From Terribacillus sp. DMT04 (GTDB lineage: Bacteria; Bacillota; Bacilli; Bacillales; Amphibacillaceae): DNA of 64,000 nt. Position 1 is the stretch's first letter. Every line of letters starts with the position of its first letter. Where the stretch lies: the NCBI RefSeq assembly GCF_019056395.1, contig NZ_CP077639.1:3340392-3404391 (forward strand), in the 5' to 3' direction. The translations under genes were made by a program, and so were the position numbers. The notes beneath the pieces are model-generated. The model was given only the letters and a program-made list of their open reading frames with translations, was not told the DNA's origin and did no database searches. Positions 46,237-55,051 of the stretch are shown here, piece after piece.

Positions 46237-46956
46237 ATGCAAACCGAAGCAGCAGCCAAAAAGATAGCCGCAGCATCGTCAATCGCCATTCTGACTGGAG
46301 CTGGTGTATCTACCGCCAGCGGTATCCCCGATTTTCGTTCCACAAATGGTCTTTGGACAGCTGACGAAGCGCGGGAATATTATATAAGCAATCACTATTT
46401 TCATAAAGATCCTGAAGATTTTTGGAAGAAATATAAAGACATTTTTCGTGTCAAACTGCTGAAAGACTATGGCCCTAATAATGTGCATCGCTACCTCAAA
46501 CGGCTGGAAGCAGATGGAAAACAAGTTAGCATTATTACACAGAACGTCGATGGCTTACACACACTGGCGGGTAACGAGCAAGTTATTGAATACCACGGCA
46601 CGTTAAACAGTGCTACCTGTCAAAACTGCGGTCAATCTTATGAATTGGATTACCTATTACAAAATGATATACCTGCCTGTCAACATTGCCAGCATATAGT
46701 AAAACCAGATGTCGTCTTATTTGGTGATCCCATTACAGAGCATCATAAGGCAGAACGCGTTATCCAGCAGAGTGAATTAGTTCTTGTACTCGGTACATCC
46801 CTGCTCGTTAGTCCGTTTAACCTGCTTCCTGAATACGCCAGCTCCATCGGCAGGTCATCTATCTTAATAAATCGAGAACCTACAGTAATGGATCATCTTT
46901 TCGATATAGTCATTCATGATGATCTTTCGAAAATTGTACAGCAACTGCAAAAATAG
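46237..46956 (+). CDS. NAD-dependent protein deacylase, Sir2 family
   Basis: A 239-residue sirtuin. It has NAD-binding GAGVSTASGIPDFRS, TQNVDGLH, catalytic His in EYHGTLN and a four-Cys zinc site (CQNCG and CQHC). The start MQTEAAAKK follows TTGGAGGA. It removes acyl groups from lysines. A strong terminator follows and separates it from the convergent MFS gene. Confidence 0.93.
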   Translation: MQTEAAAKKIAAASSIAILTGAGVSTASGIPDFRSTNGLWTADEAREYYISNHYFHKDPEDFWKKYKDIFRVKLLKDYGPNNVHRYLKRLEADGKQVSIITQNVDGLHTLAGNEQVIEYHGTLNSATCQNCGQSYELDYLLQNDIPACQHCQHIVKPDVVLFGDPITEHHKAERVIQQSELVLVLGTSLLVSPFNLLPEYASSIGRSSILINREPTVMDHLFDIVIHDDLSKIVQQLQK

Positions 46957-46986
46957 CGAGTTCCGTATTAGGAACTCGCTATTTTT
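46949..46986. terminator. bidirectional terminator after the sirtuin gene
   Basis: AAAAATAGCGAGTTCC pairs with GGAACTCGCTATTTTT around a 6-base loop, between convergent genes. Confidence 0.92.
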
Positions 46987-48416
46987 CATTCATATTTATA
47001 ATGGTGTGCAGGCTTGGATTGTTTGATGAATAAGACGAACACAACTGCAGCTAGTGCGAATGCACCTGCAATCGTGAAAGCAAACTGAAAACCTGCTGTC
47101 ATTGCCTGATTGGCATTCTCATTGGATACAGCTTGGCTGCCGCTGCTCATCAATGTGATAAACAATGCTGGACCAATTGCTCCTGAGATTTGATTAAATG
47201 CATTCAGAGAAGCACTGCCATGAGAATAAAGCTCTTCTGTCAGCTGATTGAGTCCTAAAGTTGTCATCGGCGTCAAGATGAGCCCAATTGCAAATGTAAA
47301 GCCAACATATAACAAAGTGAACTGCAGTTTCGTTGTATCAGTAGATATCGTCGTCATTAAACCAATCATCGCCACAAGAAGCACTGTACCTGTAATCGCA
47401 AATGGCTTTGGTCCGAACCGATCGGAAAGCCGGCCTGTAAGCAAGGCCATAATAGCAATCATAATTCCTCCCGGAAACAGGACAATACCAGAGTCAAAGG
47501 CACTAATTCCTAATGCATCCTGCATGAATACTGGCAGGAGAATCATTGCGGCAAAGAAGCACATCATCACGGTAATTGTCACAAGAATTGCCATCAAGAA
47601 GTTTTTGTTTTTATATGGGCGCAAATCTAACATTGGTGTTTTCAATTGGAACTGACGATAAGCAAAATAAGCAATCGCAAGCATGCCTACTAGTAATGCC
47701 CCAAGTACAATTGGACTCGTCCAACCTTGTGCACTGGCGCTGCTGAATCCAATTACAATAGAACCAAAACCGATCACGGCTAGAACAACAGATAATATAT
47801 CAATCTTTGTACGCTTTGTCTCGAGCACATTACGAACATAGTATGCCGCAAACCCAAGCAAGATAAGTGTCAATGGCAATACGCTAATAAAGACGTAGCG
47901 CCAAGAAAACTGCTCCACTATCATTCCAGAGAATACAGGCCCGATAGCTGGTGCAAATAAAATGACAACCATCAGCAAACCTAACATAGACCCACGCTTA
48001 GCTAACGGCGTGATCGTAATAATAACCGTCGTTACAAGCGGGATAATAATCCCGGAACCAGAAGCCTGGATAACGCGTCCGATCAGTAAAACAGCAAAGT
48101 TAGGAGCGAAACCTGCAATCAGTGTTCCAATAAAGAAAAATGAAAGTGCAGTCAGCAGCAATTGCCGTGTCGTAAAACGCTGCATCAAATAAGCACTAAT
48201 CGGAATAAGGATACCGATTGTCAGCATATACCCTGTAGATAGCCAATGTGCTGTTGTCGTTGGAATCCCCAAGGTCTCTTCTATATTCGGCAATGCAACA
48301 TTCATAACTGTTTCGTTTATTAGTGCGATGAAGTTCCCCAACATTAAGACAATAATTAACGGAATACGGTTTTCCACTTGCACGTGTTTTTCGATTGGTT
48401 GTGTAGTAGCAGCCAT
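46986..48416 (-). CDS. MFS multidrug efflux transporter, DHA2 (EmrB/QacA) family
   Basis: A 476-residue protein with about 14 transmembrane helices. The first helices carry NFIALINETVMNVALPNIE (motif D1) and the GRVIQASGSGIIIPL stretch; motif C-like SGMIVEQFSWRYVF follows, and motif A-like LSDRFGPK appears near residue 330. Substrates cannot be named. AAAGGGG precedes ATG 48416. No regulator gene is adjacent. Confidence 0.9.
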   Translation of the reverse strand: MAATTQPIEKHVQVENRIPLIIVLMLGNFIALINETVMNVALPNIEETLGIPTTTAHWLSTGYMLTIGILIPISAYLMQRFTTRQLLLTALSFFFIGTLIAGFAPNFAVLLIGRVIQASGSGIIIPLVTTVIITITPLAKRGSMLGLLMVVILFAPAIGPVFSGMIVEQFSWRYVFISVLPLTLILLGFAAYYVRNVLETKRTKIDILSVVLAVIGFGSIVIGFSSASAQGWTSPIVLGALLVGMLAIAYFAYRQFQLKTPMLDLRPYKNKNFLMAILVTITVMMCFFAAMILLPVFMQDALGISAFDSGIVLFPGGIMIAIMALLTGRLSDRFGPKPFAITGTVLLVAMIGLMTTISTDTTKLQFTLLYVGFTFAIGLILTPMTTLGLNQLTEELYSHGSASLNAFNQISGAIGPALFITLMSSGSQAVSNENANQAMTAGFQFAFTIAGAFALAAVVFVLFIKQSKPAHHYKYE

Positions 48417-48536
48417 ATAGATGCCCCTTTCCTTCTGTTAGAATAAGAATCAACTTTTTCCATTATAGAAGTTTTGCTGTGAGATTCAAGCATCTTGTTT
48501 ATATATGCCTTACACTGCCAAATTAATTATTTTCTG

Positions 48537-48578
48537 AAAACTAACCATAAAAAAAGCCCGTTGTGTAGGGTTAGTTTT
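48537..48578. other. nested inverted repeat upstream of the MFS gene
   Basis: AAAACTAACC (48537-48546) pairs with GGTTAGTTTT (48569-48578). Inside, GCCC...GGGT flanks an A7 run, which on the minus strand gives a short hairpin with a T7 tail. The two pairings exclude each other. Meaning unknown. Confidence 0.4.
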
Positions 48579-48606
48579 GATAAAGTAACTATTAAAATTT
48601 ATATAC

Positions 48607-48641
48607 AAAAAAAGCGTCACCCAAAAGGATGACGCTTTTTC
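48607..48641 (-). terminator. terminator of the rpsF-ssb-rpsR operon
   Basis: AAAAAGCGTCA pairs with TGACGCTTTTT with an inner CC/GG, right after the rpsR stop. Confidence 0.9.
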
Positions 48642-48872
48642 TTACTCGCTCACGTATGGCAATAGAGCCATTTGACGAGAACGTTTGATAGCGATAGTCA
48701 ATTTACGCTGGTATTTTGCAGAAGTTCCAGTTACACGGCGAGGAAGAATTTTTCCACGCTCAGAAATGAAACGTCTTAGCAAATCAACGTCTTTGTAATC
48801 GATGTAAGTGATGCCATTAGAAGTGAAATAACACACTTTTCTGCGCTTCGCGCGACCACGACGTGCTGCCAT
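48642..48872 (-). CDS. rpsR: 30S ribosomal protein S18
   Basis: A 76-residue basic protein beginning [20 protein letters not shown] and containing [22 protein letters not shown], the S18 core. It is the last gene of rpsF-ssb-rpsR. It binds S6 on the small subunit. Confidence 0.98.
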   Translation of the reverse strand: MAARRGRAKRRKVCYFTSNGITYIDYKDVDLLRRFISERGKILPRRVTGTSAKYQRKLTIAIKRSRQMALLPYVSE

Positions 48873-48892
48873 GTTTGATTGCCTCCCTTATA

Positions 48893-49399
48893 TTAAAATG
48901 GTAAATCATCATCAGAAATATCGATCGGTTCACCTTTATCTCGGAAAGGATCCTGATTATTGTTATTCTGATTTTGATTGTAATTATTGTTATTGCTATT
49001 GAAATTATTATTGTTGTTATTAAAGTTCGAGTTCTGATTTTGGTATCCAGAAGAACCTTGTCCGCCTCCTTGAGAAGCACCTTTCGATTCAAGGAATTGC
49101 ACGCTGTCTGCAACGATTTCCGTTACAAAGACACGATTTCCTTCCTGGTTATCGAAACTCCTCGTTTGAACACGGCCATCTACGCCAACCAGACTTCCTT
49201 TGCTCATGAAGTTCGCCAGATTTTCAGCTGGGCGTCTCCATACAACACAGTTAATGAAATCTGCCTCACGTTCGCCTGACTGATTAGAGAAAGGTCGGTT
49301 TACTGCTAAGGTAAAGTTAGCAACTGCCACTCCATTTGGTGTATAACGCAGGTCCGGATCCTTGGTTAATCTGCCGACAAGTACGACACGATTTAACAT
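48893..49399 (-). CDS. ssb: single-stranded DNA-binding protein
   Basis: A 168-residue SSB. The OB fold (residues 1-108) opens [20 protein letters not shown]; a Gln/Asn-rich linker follows, with long runs of Asn, and the acidic tip DDDLPF binds partner proteins. It lies between rpsF and rpsR. The start of rpsR is 20 bases downstream. Confidence 0.98.
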   Translation of the reverse strand: MLNRVVLVGRLTKDPDLRYTPNGVAVANFTLAVNRPFSNQSGEREADFINCVVWRRPAENLANFMSKGSLVGVDGRVQTRSFDNQEGNRVFVTEIVADSVQFLESKGASQGGGQGSSGYQNQNSNFNNNNNNFNSNNNNYNQNQNNNNQDPFRDKGEPIDISDDDLPF

Positions 49400-49411
49400 C
49401 AGAACCCCTCC

Positions 49412-49702
49412 TTATTGCTCGTCTAGACGAAATGCCATCTGACGAATAATATCATCAGAGAACTTCGCTTGACGGTCGAATTCATTAATAGCGGCTTCAT
49501 TGCCTTTTAGATTAATGACGTAGTAGTAGCCATCACGGTGATCGTTGATTTCGTAAGCAAGACGTTTCTTGCCTTTCTCGTCAACTTTCACGATTTCCGC
49601 GCCGTTATCAGTTAGGATTCCGTTGAAACGCTCAACTAGAGCAGTTTTCGCTTCTTCCTCGATATCTGGGCGGACGATGTACATGATTTCGTAATCTCTC
49701 AT
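49412..49702 (-). CDS. rpsF: 30S ribosomal protein S6
   Basis: A 96-residue protein, [19 protein letters not shown] at the start and [24 protein letters not shown] near the end. Behind AAAAGGAGGTG. It heads the rpsF-ssb-rpsR operon. Its leader carries the CCG motif of the S6:S18 binding RNA. Confidence 0.98.
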   Translation of the reverse strand: MRDYEIMYIVRPDIEEEAKTALVERFNGILTDNGAEIVKVDEKGKKRLAYEINDHRDGYYYVINLKGNEAAINEFDRQAKFSDDIIRQMAFRLDEQ

Positions 49703-49719
49703 CCGTTTGCACCTCCTTT

Positions 49720-49780
49720 TGGACTTAACGGCCCTTATCTTTCATAAGAGCAAGGAGTAATCTTAAATACGTAATTACTC
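49720..49780 (-). promoter_or_regulatory. rpsF leader with probable S6:S18-binding motif
   Basis: The minus strand has two hairpins, GAGTAAT/ATTACTC (49755-49780) and CTTAT/ATAAG (49735-49749), followed by GGGCCGTTAAGTCC. A CCG trinucleotide in this place is the hallmark of the S6:S18 autoregulatory motif known in bacterial rpsF leaders. I judged this by eye. Confidence 0.5.
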
Positions 49781-49790
49781 ACAATAATAA

Positions 49791-49819
49791 ATTATAGCAA
49801 TATTATTGTCGTTAAGCAA
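49791..49819 (-). promoter_or_regulatory. sigma-A promoter of the rpsF operon
   Basis: Minus-strand -35 TTGCTT (49814-49819), 17-base spacer, perfect -10 TATAAT (49791-49796). Confidence 0.75.
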
Positions 49820-49854
49820 GCTTATTTCGTATATTTGCAGATGAGGAACCGGCC

Positions 49855-50955
49855 TTATACGTTAAAACGGAAATGCATGACATCTCCATCTTTCACCAAA
49901 TAGTCTTTACCTTCCAAACGAACTTTCCCGCGTTCTTTCGTAACGCTCATAGAACCGCCATCAACCAGGTCATCATAGGAAACTGTTTCGGCACGAATAA
50001 AGCCTTTCTCAAAGTCACTGTGGATGATACCAGCTGCTTGCGGCGCTTTGATACCTGTAGGGAATGTCCAAGCTCTTACTTCCTGCTCACCAGCAGTAAA
50101 GTAAGTTGCTAAACCAAGCAAGCTGTAAGATGCCTTAATCAGCTGATCCAATCCTGACTCTGGAATACCTAGCTCTTCGAGGAACATTTCTTTTTCCTCT
50201 CCCTCAAGCTCAGCAATCTCTGATTCAATCTTGGCACAAACTACAATTACTTGTGCTCCTTCATTGGAAGCAAACGCTTGTACTTTTGCTACATTTTCAT
50301 TGGCAGATGGATCGGCAACTTCTTCTTCACTTACATTTGCGGCATAAAGAACTGGCTTGCTTGTCAGCAAATGCAGTCCCTTCACGATTCTTTGCTGTTC
50401 TTCTGTAAATTCTAGCGCACGTGCTGGCTGTTCATTTTCCAAAGCATCTTTCACTTTAGTTAGAACTTCCTGCTCAGCTACTGCTTCTTTATCTTTTTGA
50501 CGCGCAAGTTTCTCTACACGCTGAAGACGTTTGTTAACAGAATCAAGGTCAGCGAATATCAATTCCAAGTTGATTGTTTCAATATCATCAATTGGATCCA
50601 CTTTTCCGGATACATGTGTAATATTTTCGTCATCAAAACAACGCACTACATGAACAATCGCATCTACTTGACGGATATGGGATAGGAACTGATTGCCTAA
50701 GCCCTCGCCCTTACTTGCACCTTTTACGATACCCGCGATATCTGTAAACTCGAAAGCTGTTGGGATCGTTTTCTTCGGTTTGACAAGCTCAGTCAATTTA
50801 TTTAAACGAGAATCTGGAACTTCTACAATGCCGACATTTGGGTCAATCGTACAGAACGGATAATTGGCTGATTCGGCCCCCGCCTGTGTGATTGCATTAA
50901 ACAATGTGGACTTACCAACGTTCGGTAATCCGACAATACCTGCTGTTAAAGCCAT
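49855..50955 (-). CDS. ychF: ribosome-associated P-loop ATPase YchF
   Basis: A 366-residue Obg-family protein. G1 is GLPNVGKST; an inserted coiled coil follows the switch regions, and a C-terminal TGS-like domain ends the protein (GIIHSDFEKGFIRAETVSY). The NxxE motif in place of NKxD is expected to give ATP rather than GTP preference. ATG 50955 is chosen over GTG 50967 because AAGGAG is 11 bases upstream. A structured leader lies upstream. Confidence 0.95.
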   Translation of the reverse strand: MALTAGIVGLPNVGKSTLFNAITQAGAESANYPFCTIDPNVGIVEVPDSRLNKLTELVKPKKTIPTAFEFTDIAGIVKGASKGEGLGNQFLSHIRQVDAIVHVVRCFDDENITHVSGKVDPIDDIETINLELIFADLDSVNKRLQRVEKLARQKDKEAVAEQEVLTKVKDALENEQPARALEFTEEQQRIVKGLHLLTSKPVLYAANVSEEEVADPSANENVAKVQAFASNEGAQVIVVCAKIESEIAELEGEEKEMFLEELGIPESGLDQLIKASYSLLGLATYFTAGEQEVRAWTFPTGIKAPQAAGIIHSDFEKGFIRAETVSYDDLVDGGSMSVTKERGKVRLEGKDYLVKDGDVMHFRFNV

Positions 50956-50980
50956 GTAATCTTCCACTCCTTAAGTGTCC

Positions 50981-51124
50981 TGACCAGCTTTGATCGGACA
51001 ACTGGTCATAATAAATCTGTTTACTGAACACTCCGCCCAGAGTTAGGGAAGATGGGGCAGCACCGGTAACTGACTTGTGTTCAGCATGCCAGACAGCCGT
51101 TGCTTTGTCCAAGTAAACATACGT
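50981..51124 (-). ncRNA. structured 5' leader of ychF, unknown class
   Basis: Three perfect pairings lie before ychF: TGTTTACT (51018-51025) with AGTAAACA (51112-51119); CTGAACAC (51024-51031) with GTGTTCAG (51077-51084); and TGACCAG (50981-50987) with CTGGTCA (51002-51008), just upstream of the ribosome-binding site. A weak promoter (TTGCTG, 17 bases, TACTCT at 51131-51136) would start the RNA about 5 bases before the outermost pairing. I matched it to no known riboswitch. Confidence 0.5.
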
Positions 51125-51220
51125 AATTCTAGAGTACACTATTCTGCCTAAAACAGCAAAAATATCTAGCAATTTTAGCCTTATTAACTCATTTACAAAC
51201 AAGAAAGTTGATTTTAAATC

Positions 51221-51264
51221 AAAAAACAGAAAGCTTGTCCACTACCAGGTCGGACAGGCTCTCT
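51221..51264 (-). terminator. terminator after the DUF951 gene
   Basis: On the minus strand AGAGAGCCTGTCC pairs with GGACAAGCTTTCT (one G-U, one mismatch), then TTTTTTG. It ends the mscS-DUF951 pair. Confidence 0.75.
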
Positions 51265-51279
51265 GTTTCACGTGAAACA
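51264..51279. promoter_or_regulatory. parS: parS site 1
   Basis: TGTTTCACGTGAAACA, a perfect match to the 16-bp ParB/Spo0J binding palindrome. It lies in the gap between the DUF951 terminator and the DUF951 stop codon. Confidence 0.95.
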
Positions 51280-51283
51280 TGTA

Positions 51284-51493
51284 CTAGTTTGTCGTTTCTT
51301 CTTCTGCATGTTCTAAAACTTTTTTTAGCTTTGTCTCAAACTTCCTCCGAGGAACAAGCACGCTGTGACCACAGCCCTCACACTTGATTCGAATGTCCAT
51401 TCCAAGGCGAATAATCTTCCAACGGTTCTCCCCGCAAGGATGAGCTTTTTTCATTTGTACGATGTCATTTAACTGGTAGACCTTATCACTCAT
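51284..51493 (-). CDS. DUF951 family protein (YyzM-like)
   Basis: A 69-residue protein opening YQLNDIVQMKKAHPCGENRWKI, with CEGCGH in the middle. It is the whole of the DUF951 pattern and sits next to mscS, as in other Bacillaceae. Likely an RNA- or metal-binding small domain, but no role is established that I can state. Its start overlaps the mscS stop by 8 bases. Confidence 0.85.
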   Translation of the reverse strand: MSDKVYQLNDIVQMKKAHPCGENRWKIIRLGMDIRIKCEGCGHSVLVPRRKFETKLKKVLEHAEEETTN

Positions 51494-52406
51494 GAGCTTC
51501 CCCCCTCATTGCACTTTCTGCCATAAGATCTGCTGCCTCTTGTTTATTATACATGACCAATCTTGGAGCCGGAATACTAATATTTCGCTGTAACAGTCTT
51601 GTTTTTATACGGTTTCTAGCTACCCTCGCCACACCAAAGTGTTCCATTGGCAGCGTCTCAATTATTGCACGCATAACGATATGAGAAGTTGATAATGTCT
51701 CAACACCAAGTAATTCTGGCGTTGATTGAATTTCCGGAAAATCAGCCGGCATTTCCAGCAGCACCTGCATGATGACTTCTTCTGCTACGTGTAGATCCGC
51801 TTCATATGGAATATTGATATCTAGTACCGCCAAACTATTATGCACAGAGAAATTTGTTACTTGTGTAATATTACCGTTCGGAATAATATGCAATTCTCCT
51901 GTCCAATTTCGTATCTTACAAGTACGCAGTCCTATCTCTTCTACGTCGCCGCGCACGCCAGCTGTCTGGACATTGTCGCCTACCGAAAATTGATTCTCAA
52001 ATATAATAAAGAACCCGCTAATAACATCCTTTACTAAGTTTTGCGCTCCAAAACCAATCGCGAGGCCGGCAACTCCAGCGCTTGCAATTAAGGCGCCAAT
52101 ATTCAAACCTAATTGAGACAGCACCATGACGACAGCAGTGAAATACACAACGTAAGTAAGTACATTTTGAATGAGCTTTCTCAATGTATTTTCTCGCCGT
52201 TCCGATACAATTGGAGACTTGATTTTTGCTTTTTCACGAATTGAATTATGAAATGTTCTATCAACAATATTGTTACCTACCCGCACGACAATCATAGACA
52301 ATATGATGATCATTATGATCTTAAAAGCAGCTAAGCCGATGGTTGTCCAGAGTTCAGCACTTGTCAAATAGTCATATATGGTTGTCCACTGCTCCTCTAC
52401 ATTCAT
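51486..52406 (-). CDS. small-conductance mechanosensitive channel, MscS family
   Basis: A 306-residue channel with three helices (about 20-40, 70-95, 105-130). The pore helix TM3 is GVAGLAIGFGAQNLVKDVISGF, followed by the MscS beta domain (FSVGDNVQTAGVRGDVEEIGL). It releases solutes on hypo-osmotic shock. It forms a pair with DUF951. Confidence 0.9.
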   Translation of the reverse strand: MNVEEQWTTIYDYLTSAELWTTIGLAAFKIIMIIILSMIVVRVGNNIVDRTFHNSIREKAKIKSPIVSERRENTLRKLIQNVLTYVVYFTAVVMVLSQLGLNIGALIASAGVAGLAIGFGAQNLVKDVISGFFIIFENQFSVGDNVQTAGVRGDVEEIGLRTCKIRNWTGELHIIPNGNITQVTNFSVHNSLAVLDINIPYEADLHVAEEVIMQVLLEMPADFPEIQSTPELLGVETLSTSHIVMRAIIETLPMEHFGVARVARNRIKTRLLQRNISIPAPRLVMYNKQEAADLMAESAMRGEAHE

Positions 52407-52452
52407 GATCTGTTTCTCCTCAATAGTGTTTTCTTTTTATAGTATCAAAATT

Positions 52453-53472
52453 CTATTTCATTTTGTAATAATTTAATAGTGGATATACGAGGATTGCAGA
52501 AAGCAGGTAAAGATTAGCGAAACCGAATAACGGGTACATAAAAGCTATCAAGTCTGCGAAGCCAAGCTGTGTCAGCGGCAGCATAACGAAGACAAGAATA
52601 GCGGCTTGTATCCACAATGGTCCCTTAAAATTCTTCCGAAAGCGCGATACGATACCTAGTATTCCTGATACAGCAGATGTGTAGATGGCTAACCACAAGA
52701 CAATACTAATGGCAATAAACACAAGGGAAGGGTAGTTTTTCAAGATATAAAACAAAGGGATATCATAATGAGGAATTGCATGACTGATATGCATTAAATC
52801 ATTATTATACAAGTACGTAAGCGCACCTATAATAAGTCCGCTGCCAATACTTGCAATCCATAGCTCTCCTTTTGTCTTCATCTGGCTGCCAATTGCGCCA
52901 ATAATGGCAACGACGGGCAAAATATTTAATGCAGTAAACGGGAAAGCAGCTCGCCAATTTGTTTGCACACGCCAATCATGAAGCAAGTTAATTTGTTCAT
53001 GTTTTGTATAGATGATTAGCACGAGAACAAGCCCTCCAACTAAAAGCGGCAGGATATAGCTATTCATCGATACCACGCCTTTTACATTCGTGGTGAAGAT
53101 TAAGATGATCATCACAGCAATAAATAAGATACCAAGCCAATTCGGAATCTGATACATCGTGCCTGTGGCTCCTCCAGCAGCAATCATCACTACTGTCACG
53201 GTAAACAAATAAAACACAATTAAAACATCATACACAGCAGCTAATCTCTTACCAATCAGTCGTTCCAGCACTGGAATGTAATGCACACTTTTTTCCTTAT
53301 AACTGATATGCAGAATTACTTGGCTGCATAACGTGAACAGAATTGTAAAGATGACAATAGCCAGTCCGCTTCCAAAACCAAAAAATTGCCAAATTTCTCT
53401 TCCAGAAGCGTATCCTGCACCGATTAAAGTTGCCAATATTAGAAACATCCATTTTAGACCTGCAGCCCACAT
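52453..53472 (-). CDS. YkvI-like membrane transporter
   Basis: A 339-residue protein with ten or so transmembrane helices. The start MWAAGLKWMFLILATLIGAGYASGREIWQF carries the GAGYASGRE motif of the YkvI group, distantly related to amino-acid transporters and spore-germinant permeases. ATG 53472 is chosen behind TTGGAGGG; the frame is open upstream. Substrate unknown. It is divergent from yyaC. Confidence 0.8.
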   Translation of the reverse strand: MWAAGLKWMFLILATLIGAGYASGREIWQFFGFGSGLAIVIFTILFTLCSQVILHISYKEKSVHYIPVLERLIGKRLAAVYDVLIVFYLFTVTVVMIAAGGATGTMYQIPNWLGILFIAVMIILIFTTNVKGVVSMNSYILPLLVGGLVLVLIIYTKHEQINLLHDWRVQTNWRAAFPFTALNILPVVAIIGAIGSQMKTKGELWIASIGSGLIIGALTYLYNNDLMHISHAIPHYDIPLFYILKNYPSLVFIAISIVLWLAIYTSAVSGILGIVSRFRKNFKGPLWIQAAILVFVMLPLTQLGFADLIAFMYPLFGFANLYLLSAILVYPLLNYYKMK

Positions 53473-53501
53473 CACAGTCCCTCCAATTTTTAACTGACCA
53501 C

Positions 53502-53531
53502 GTATAGAAAAAGCAGAAAAGCTATATACTA
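53502..53531 (+). promoter_or_regulatory. candidate forespore (sigma-F/G) promoter of yyaC
   Basis: GTATA (53502-53506) and TATACTA (53525-53531) with 18 bases between resemble the sigma-G consensus TGNATA and CATNNTA. The B. subtilis yyaC gene is known as forespore-specific. Confidence 0.4.
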
Positions 53532-53559
53532 TTACCAATATGTGTATGGAGGATAAGCT

Positions 53560-54153
53560 ATGAGCCTGAAAAGAATATTTACGAAAAAAAAGGAGTTCCG
53601 CTGCGACTATCAAGATCCCCTTCTTATGAGTAAAGCTTATGAAACAATCAGCTCATGGATTCCTGATGATCGTGAGATTGTTGTGATTTGCATCGGGACA
53701 GATCGTTCAACTGGAGATGCACTAGGACCAATTATTGGTTCCTTCCTGACAGAAAAACCGCTTAGCAGACTTCATGTGTACGGCACACTAGAATCTCCTG
53801 TCCATGCTGTTAATCTTGTGGAACGTCTGCAGCTAATAGAGAAAAGACATCCAAATGCGTTCATCATTGCAATTGACGCTTGTTTAGGCAGAACTACATC
53901 AATAGGATCCATTATTGTTTCTCCTACTCCACTGCGTCCAGGGGCTGCCTTGAAGAAGAACCTTCCAGCTGTTGGAGATGCACAAATTACCGGTATTGTG
54001 AATGCCAGTGGCGACATGGAATACTTTGTCCTGCAAAACACACGTCTGCATCTCGTTATGCAGCTTGCTTATAAGATCAGTGCTTTATTGTTAGCTGTTG
54101 ACCACAGACAGGTACCTATCCTATCTCCCGACAAAACTGCTGCCGAACATTGA
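53560..54153 (+). CDS. yyaC: spore protein YyaC (DUF1256, GPR-like fold)
   Basis: A 197-residue protein with IVVICIGTDRSTGDALGPIIGS, VYGTLESPVHAVNL and AIDACLGRT, as in the YyaC family of putative spore proteases. GGAGG precedes ATG 53560. In B. subtilis it lies beside spo0J in the same divergent arrangement. It indicates that the organism makes endospores. Confidence 0.93.
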   Translation: MSLKRIFTKKKEFRCDYQDPLLMSKAYETISSWIPDDREIVVICIGTDRSTGDALGPIIGSFLTEKPLSRLHVYGTLESPVHAVNLVERLQLIEKRHPNAFIIAIDACLGRTTSIGSIIVSPTPLRPGAALKKNLPAVGDAQITGIVNASGDMEYFVLQNTRLHLVMQLAYKISALLLAVDHRQVPILSPDKTAAEH

Positions 54154-54155
54154 TA

Positions 54156-54171
54156 CGTTTCACGTGAAACA
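54156..54171. promoter_or_regulatory. parS: parS site 2
   Basis: CGTTTCACGTGAAACA matches the parS palindrome at 15 of 16 bases. It lies just after the yyaC stop. Confidence 0.9.
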
Positions 54172-54175
54172 TACA

Positions 54176-54213
54176 AAAAAAGCCAAGAGAAACTTGCTTC
54201 TTCTCTTGGCTTT
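54176..54213. terminator. bidirectional terminator between yyaC and parB
   Basis: AAAGCCAAGAGAA pairs with TTCTCTTGGCTTT; A and T runs flank both ends, and the minus arm overlaps the parB stop. Confidence 0.9.
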
Positions 54214-55051
54214 ATCTATTCAGCACGTTTAAAATCCGTTCTAAATCTTCATCAGAAAAGAACTGGATTTCAATTTTACCTTTTCGCTTACCGCGGTGAA
54301 TCGTCACATCTGTTCCAAATTGATTGCGAAGCTGTGATTCAGTTTGAACAAGGAAGATATCCTTCACTGATTTTTTCTTGTCTGTTTCAGACACATTATT
54401 GTTCAGCTTCATAATCAATTGTTCTACCTGCCGAACATTCAATGATTCAGTTCTTATTTTCTCTACTAACGGCTGCAATTTATTCTTATCTTTCAGCCCT
54501 AATATAGCTCGTCCATGCCCCATCGATAACTCTCCCTGATTGATCAAATCACTAATAGCAGGAGGCAGGGACAGCAAACGGACGAGATTAGCAATATGAG
54601 ATCGGCTTTTCCCTAATCGCTTTGCTAAAGTCTCTTGTGTAATATCTAATTCATTCATTAGATTGAAATAAGCTTGGGCTTCCTCAATTGGAGTAAGATC
54701 TTCCCGTTGAAGATTTTCCAAAAGGGCAAGCTCCATCATCTTTTCGTCATCCAATGATTTAATAATCGCTGGAACTTTTTTCATTCCTGCTGCTTTAGCA
54801 GCACGAAATCGTCTTTCACCAGCTACAATCTCATAGCCTTTAATACTCTTGCGCACAATTAGCGGCTGCAGAATACCGTATTCTTGTATGGATTGCTTTA
54901 ATTCTTCAATGGCTTCGGCTGCAAAGACTTTGCGCGGCTGATACGGATTTGCTCGGCAATCACTGATTGTAATTTCCTGAATTTGATCTTCTTCCTTCAT
55001 TTCTAATTCCGGAAAGAAAGCATTAAGACCTTTCCCCAACCCTTTGGCCAT
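54212..55051 (-). CDS. parB: chromosome-partitioning protein ParB (Spo0J)
   Basis: A 279-residue CTPase clamp. N-terminal GKGLNAFFPE, CTP-binding GERRFRA and ENLQRED motifs, a helix-turn-helix (QETLAKRLGKSRSHIANLVRLL) and a dimerisation domain are in order. It loads on the parS sites and spreads, recruiting SMC. It overlaps the parA end by 29 bases, so translation is coupled. Confidence 0.97.
   Translation of the reverse strand: MAKGLGKGLNAFFPELEMKEEDQIQEITISDCRANPYQPRKVFAAEAIEELKQSIQEYGILQPLIVRKSIKGYEIVAGERRFRAAKAAGMKKVPAIIKSLDDEKMMELALLENLQREDLTPIEEAQAYFNLMNELDITQETLAKRLGKSRSHIANLVRLLSLPPAISDLINQGELSMGHGRAILGLKDKNKLQPLVEKIRTESLNVRQVEQLIMKLNNNVSETDKKKSVKDIFLVQTESQLRNQFGTDVTIHRGKRKGKIEIQFFSDEDLERILNVLNR

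Noticed and set aside
50912..51202. 96-codon minus-strand frame overlapping the ychF start
   Set aside because: No ribosome-binding site, out of frame with ychF and overlapping the structured leader.
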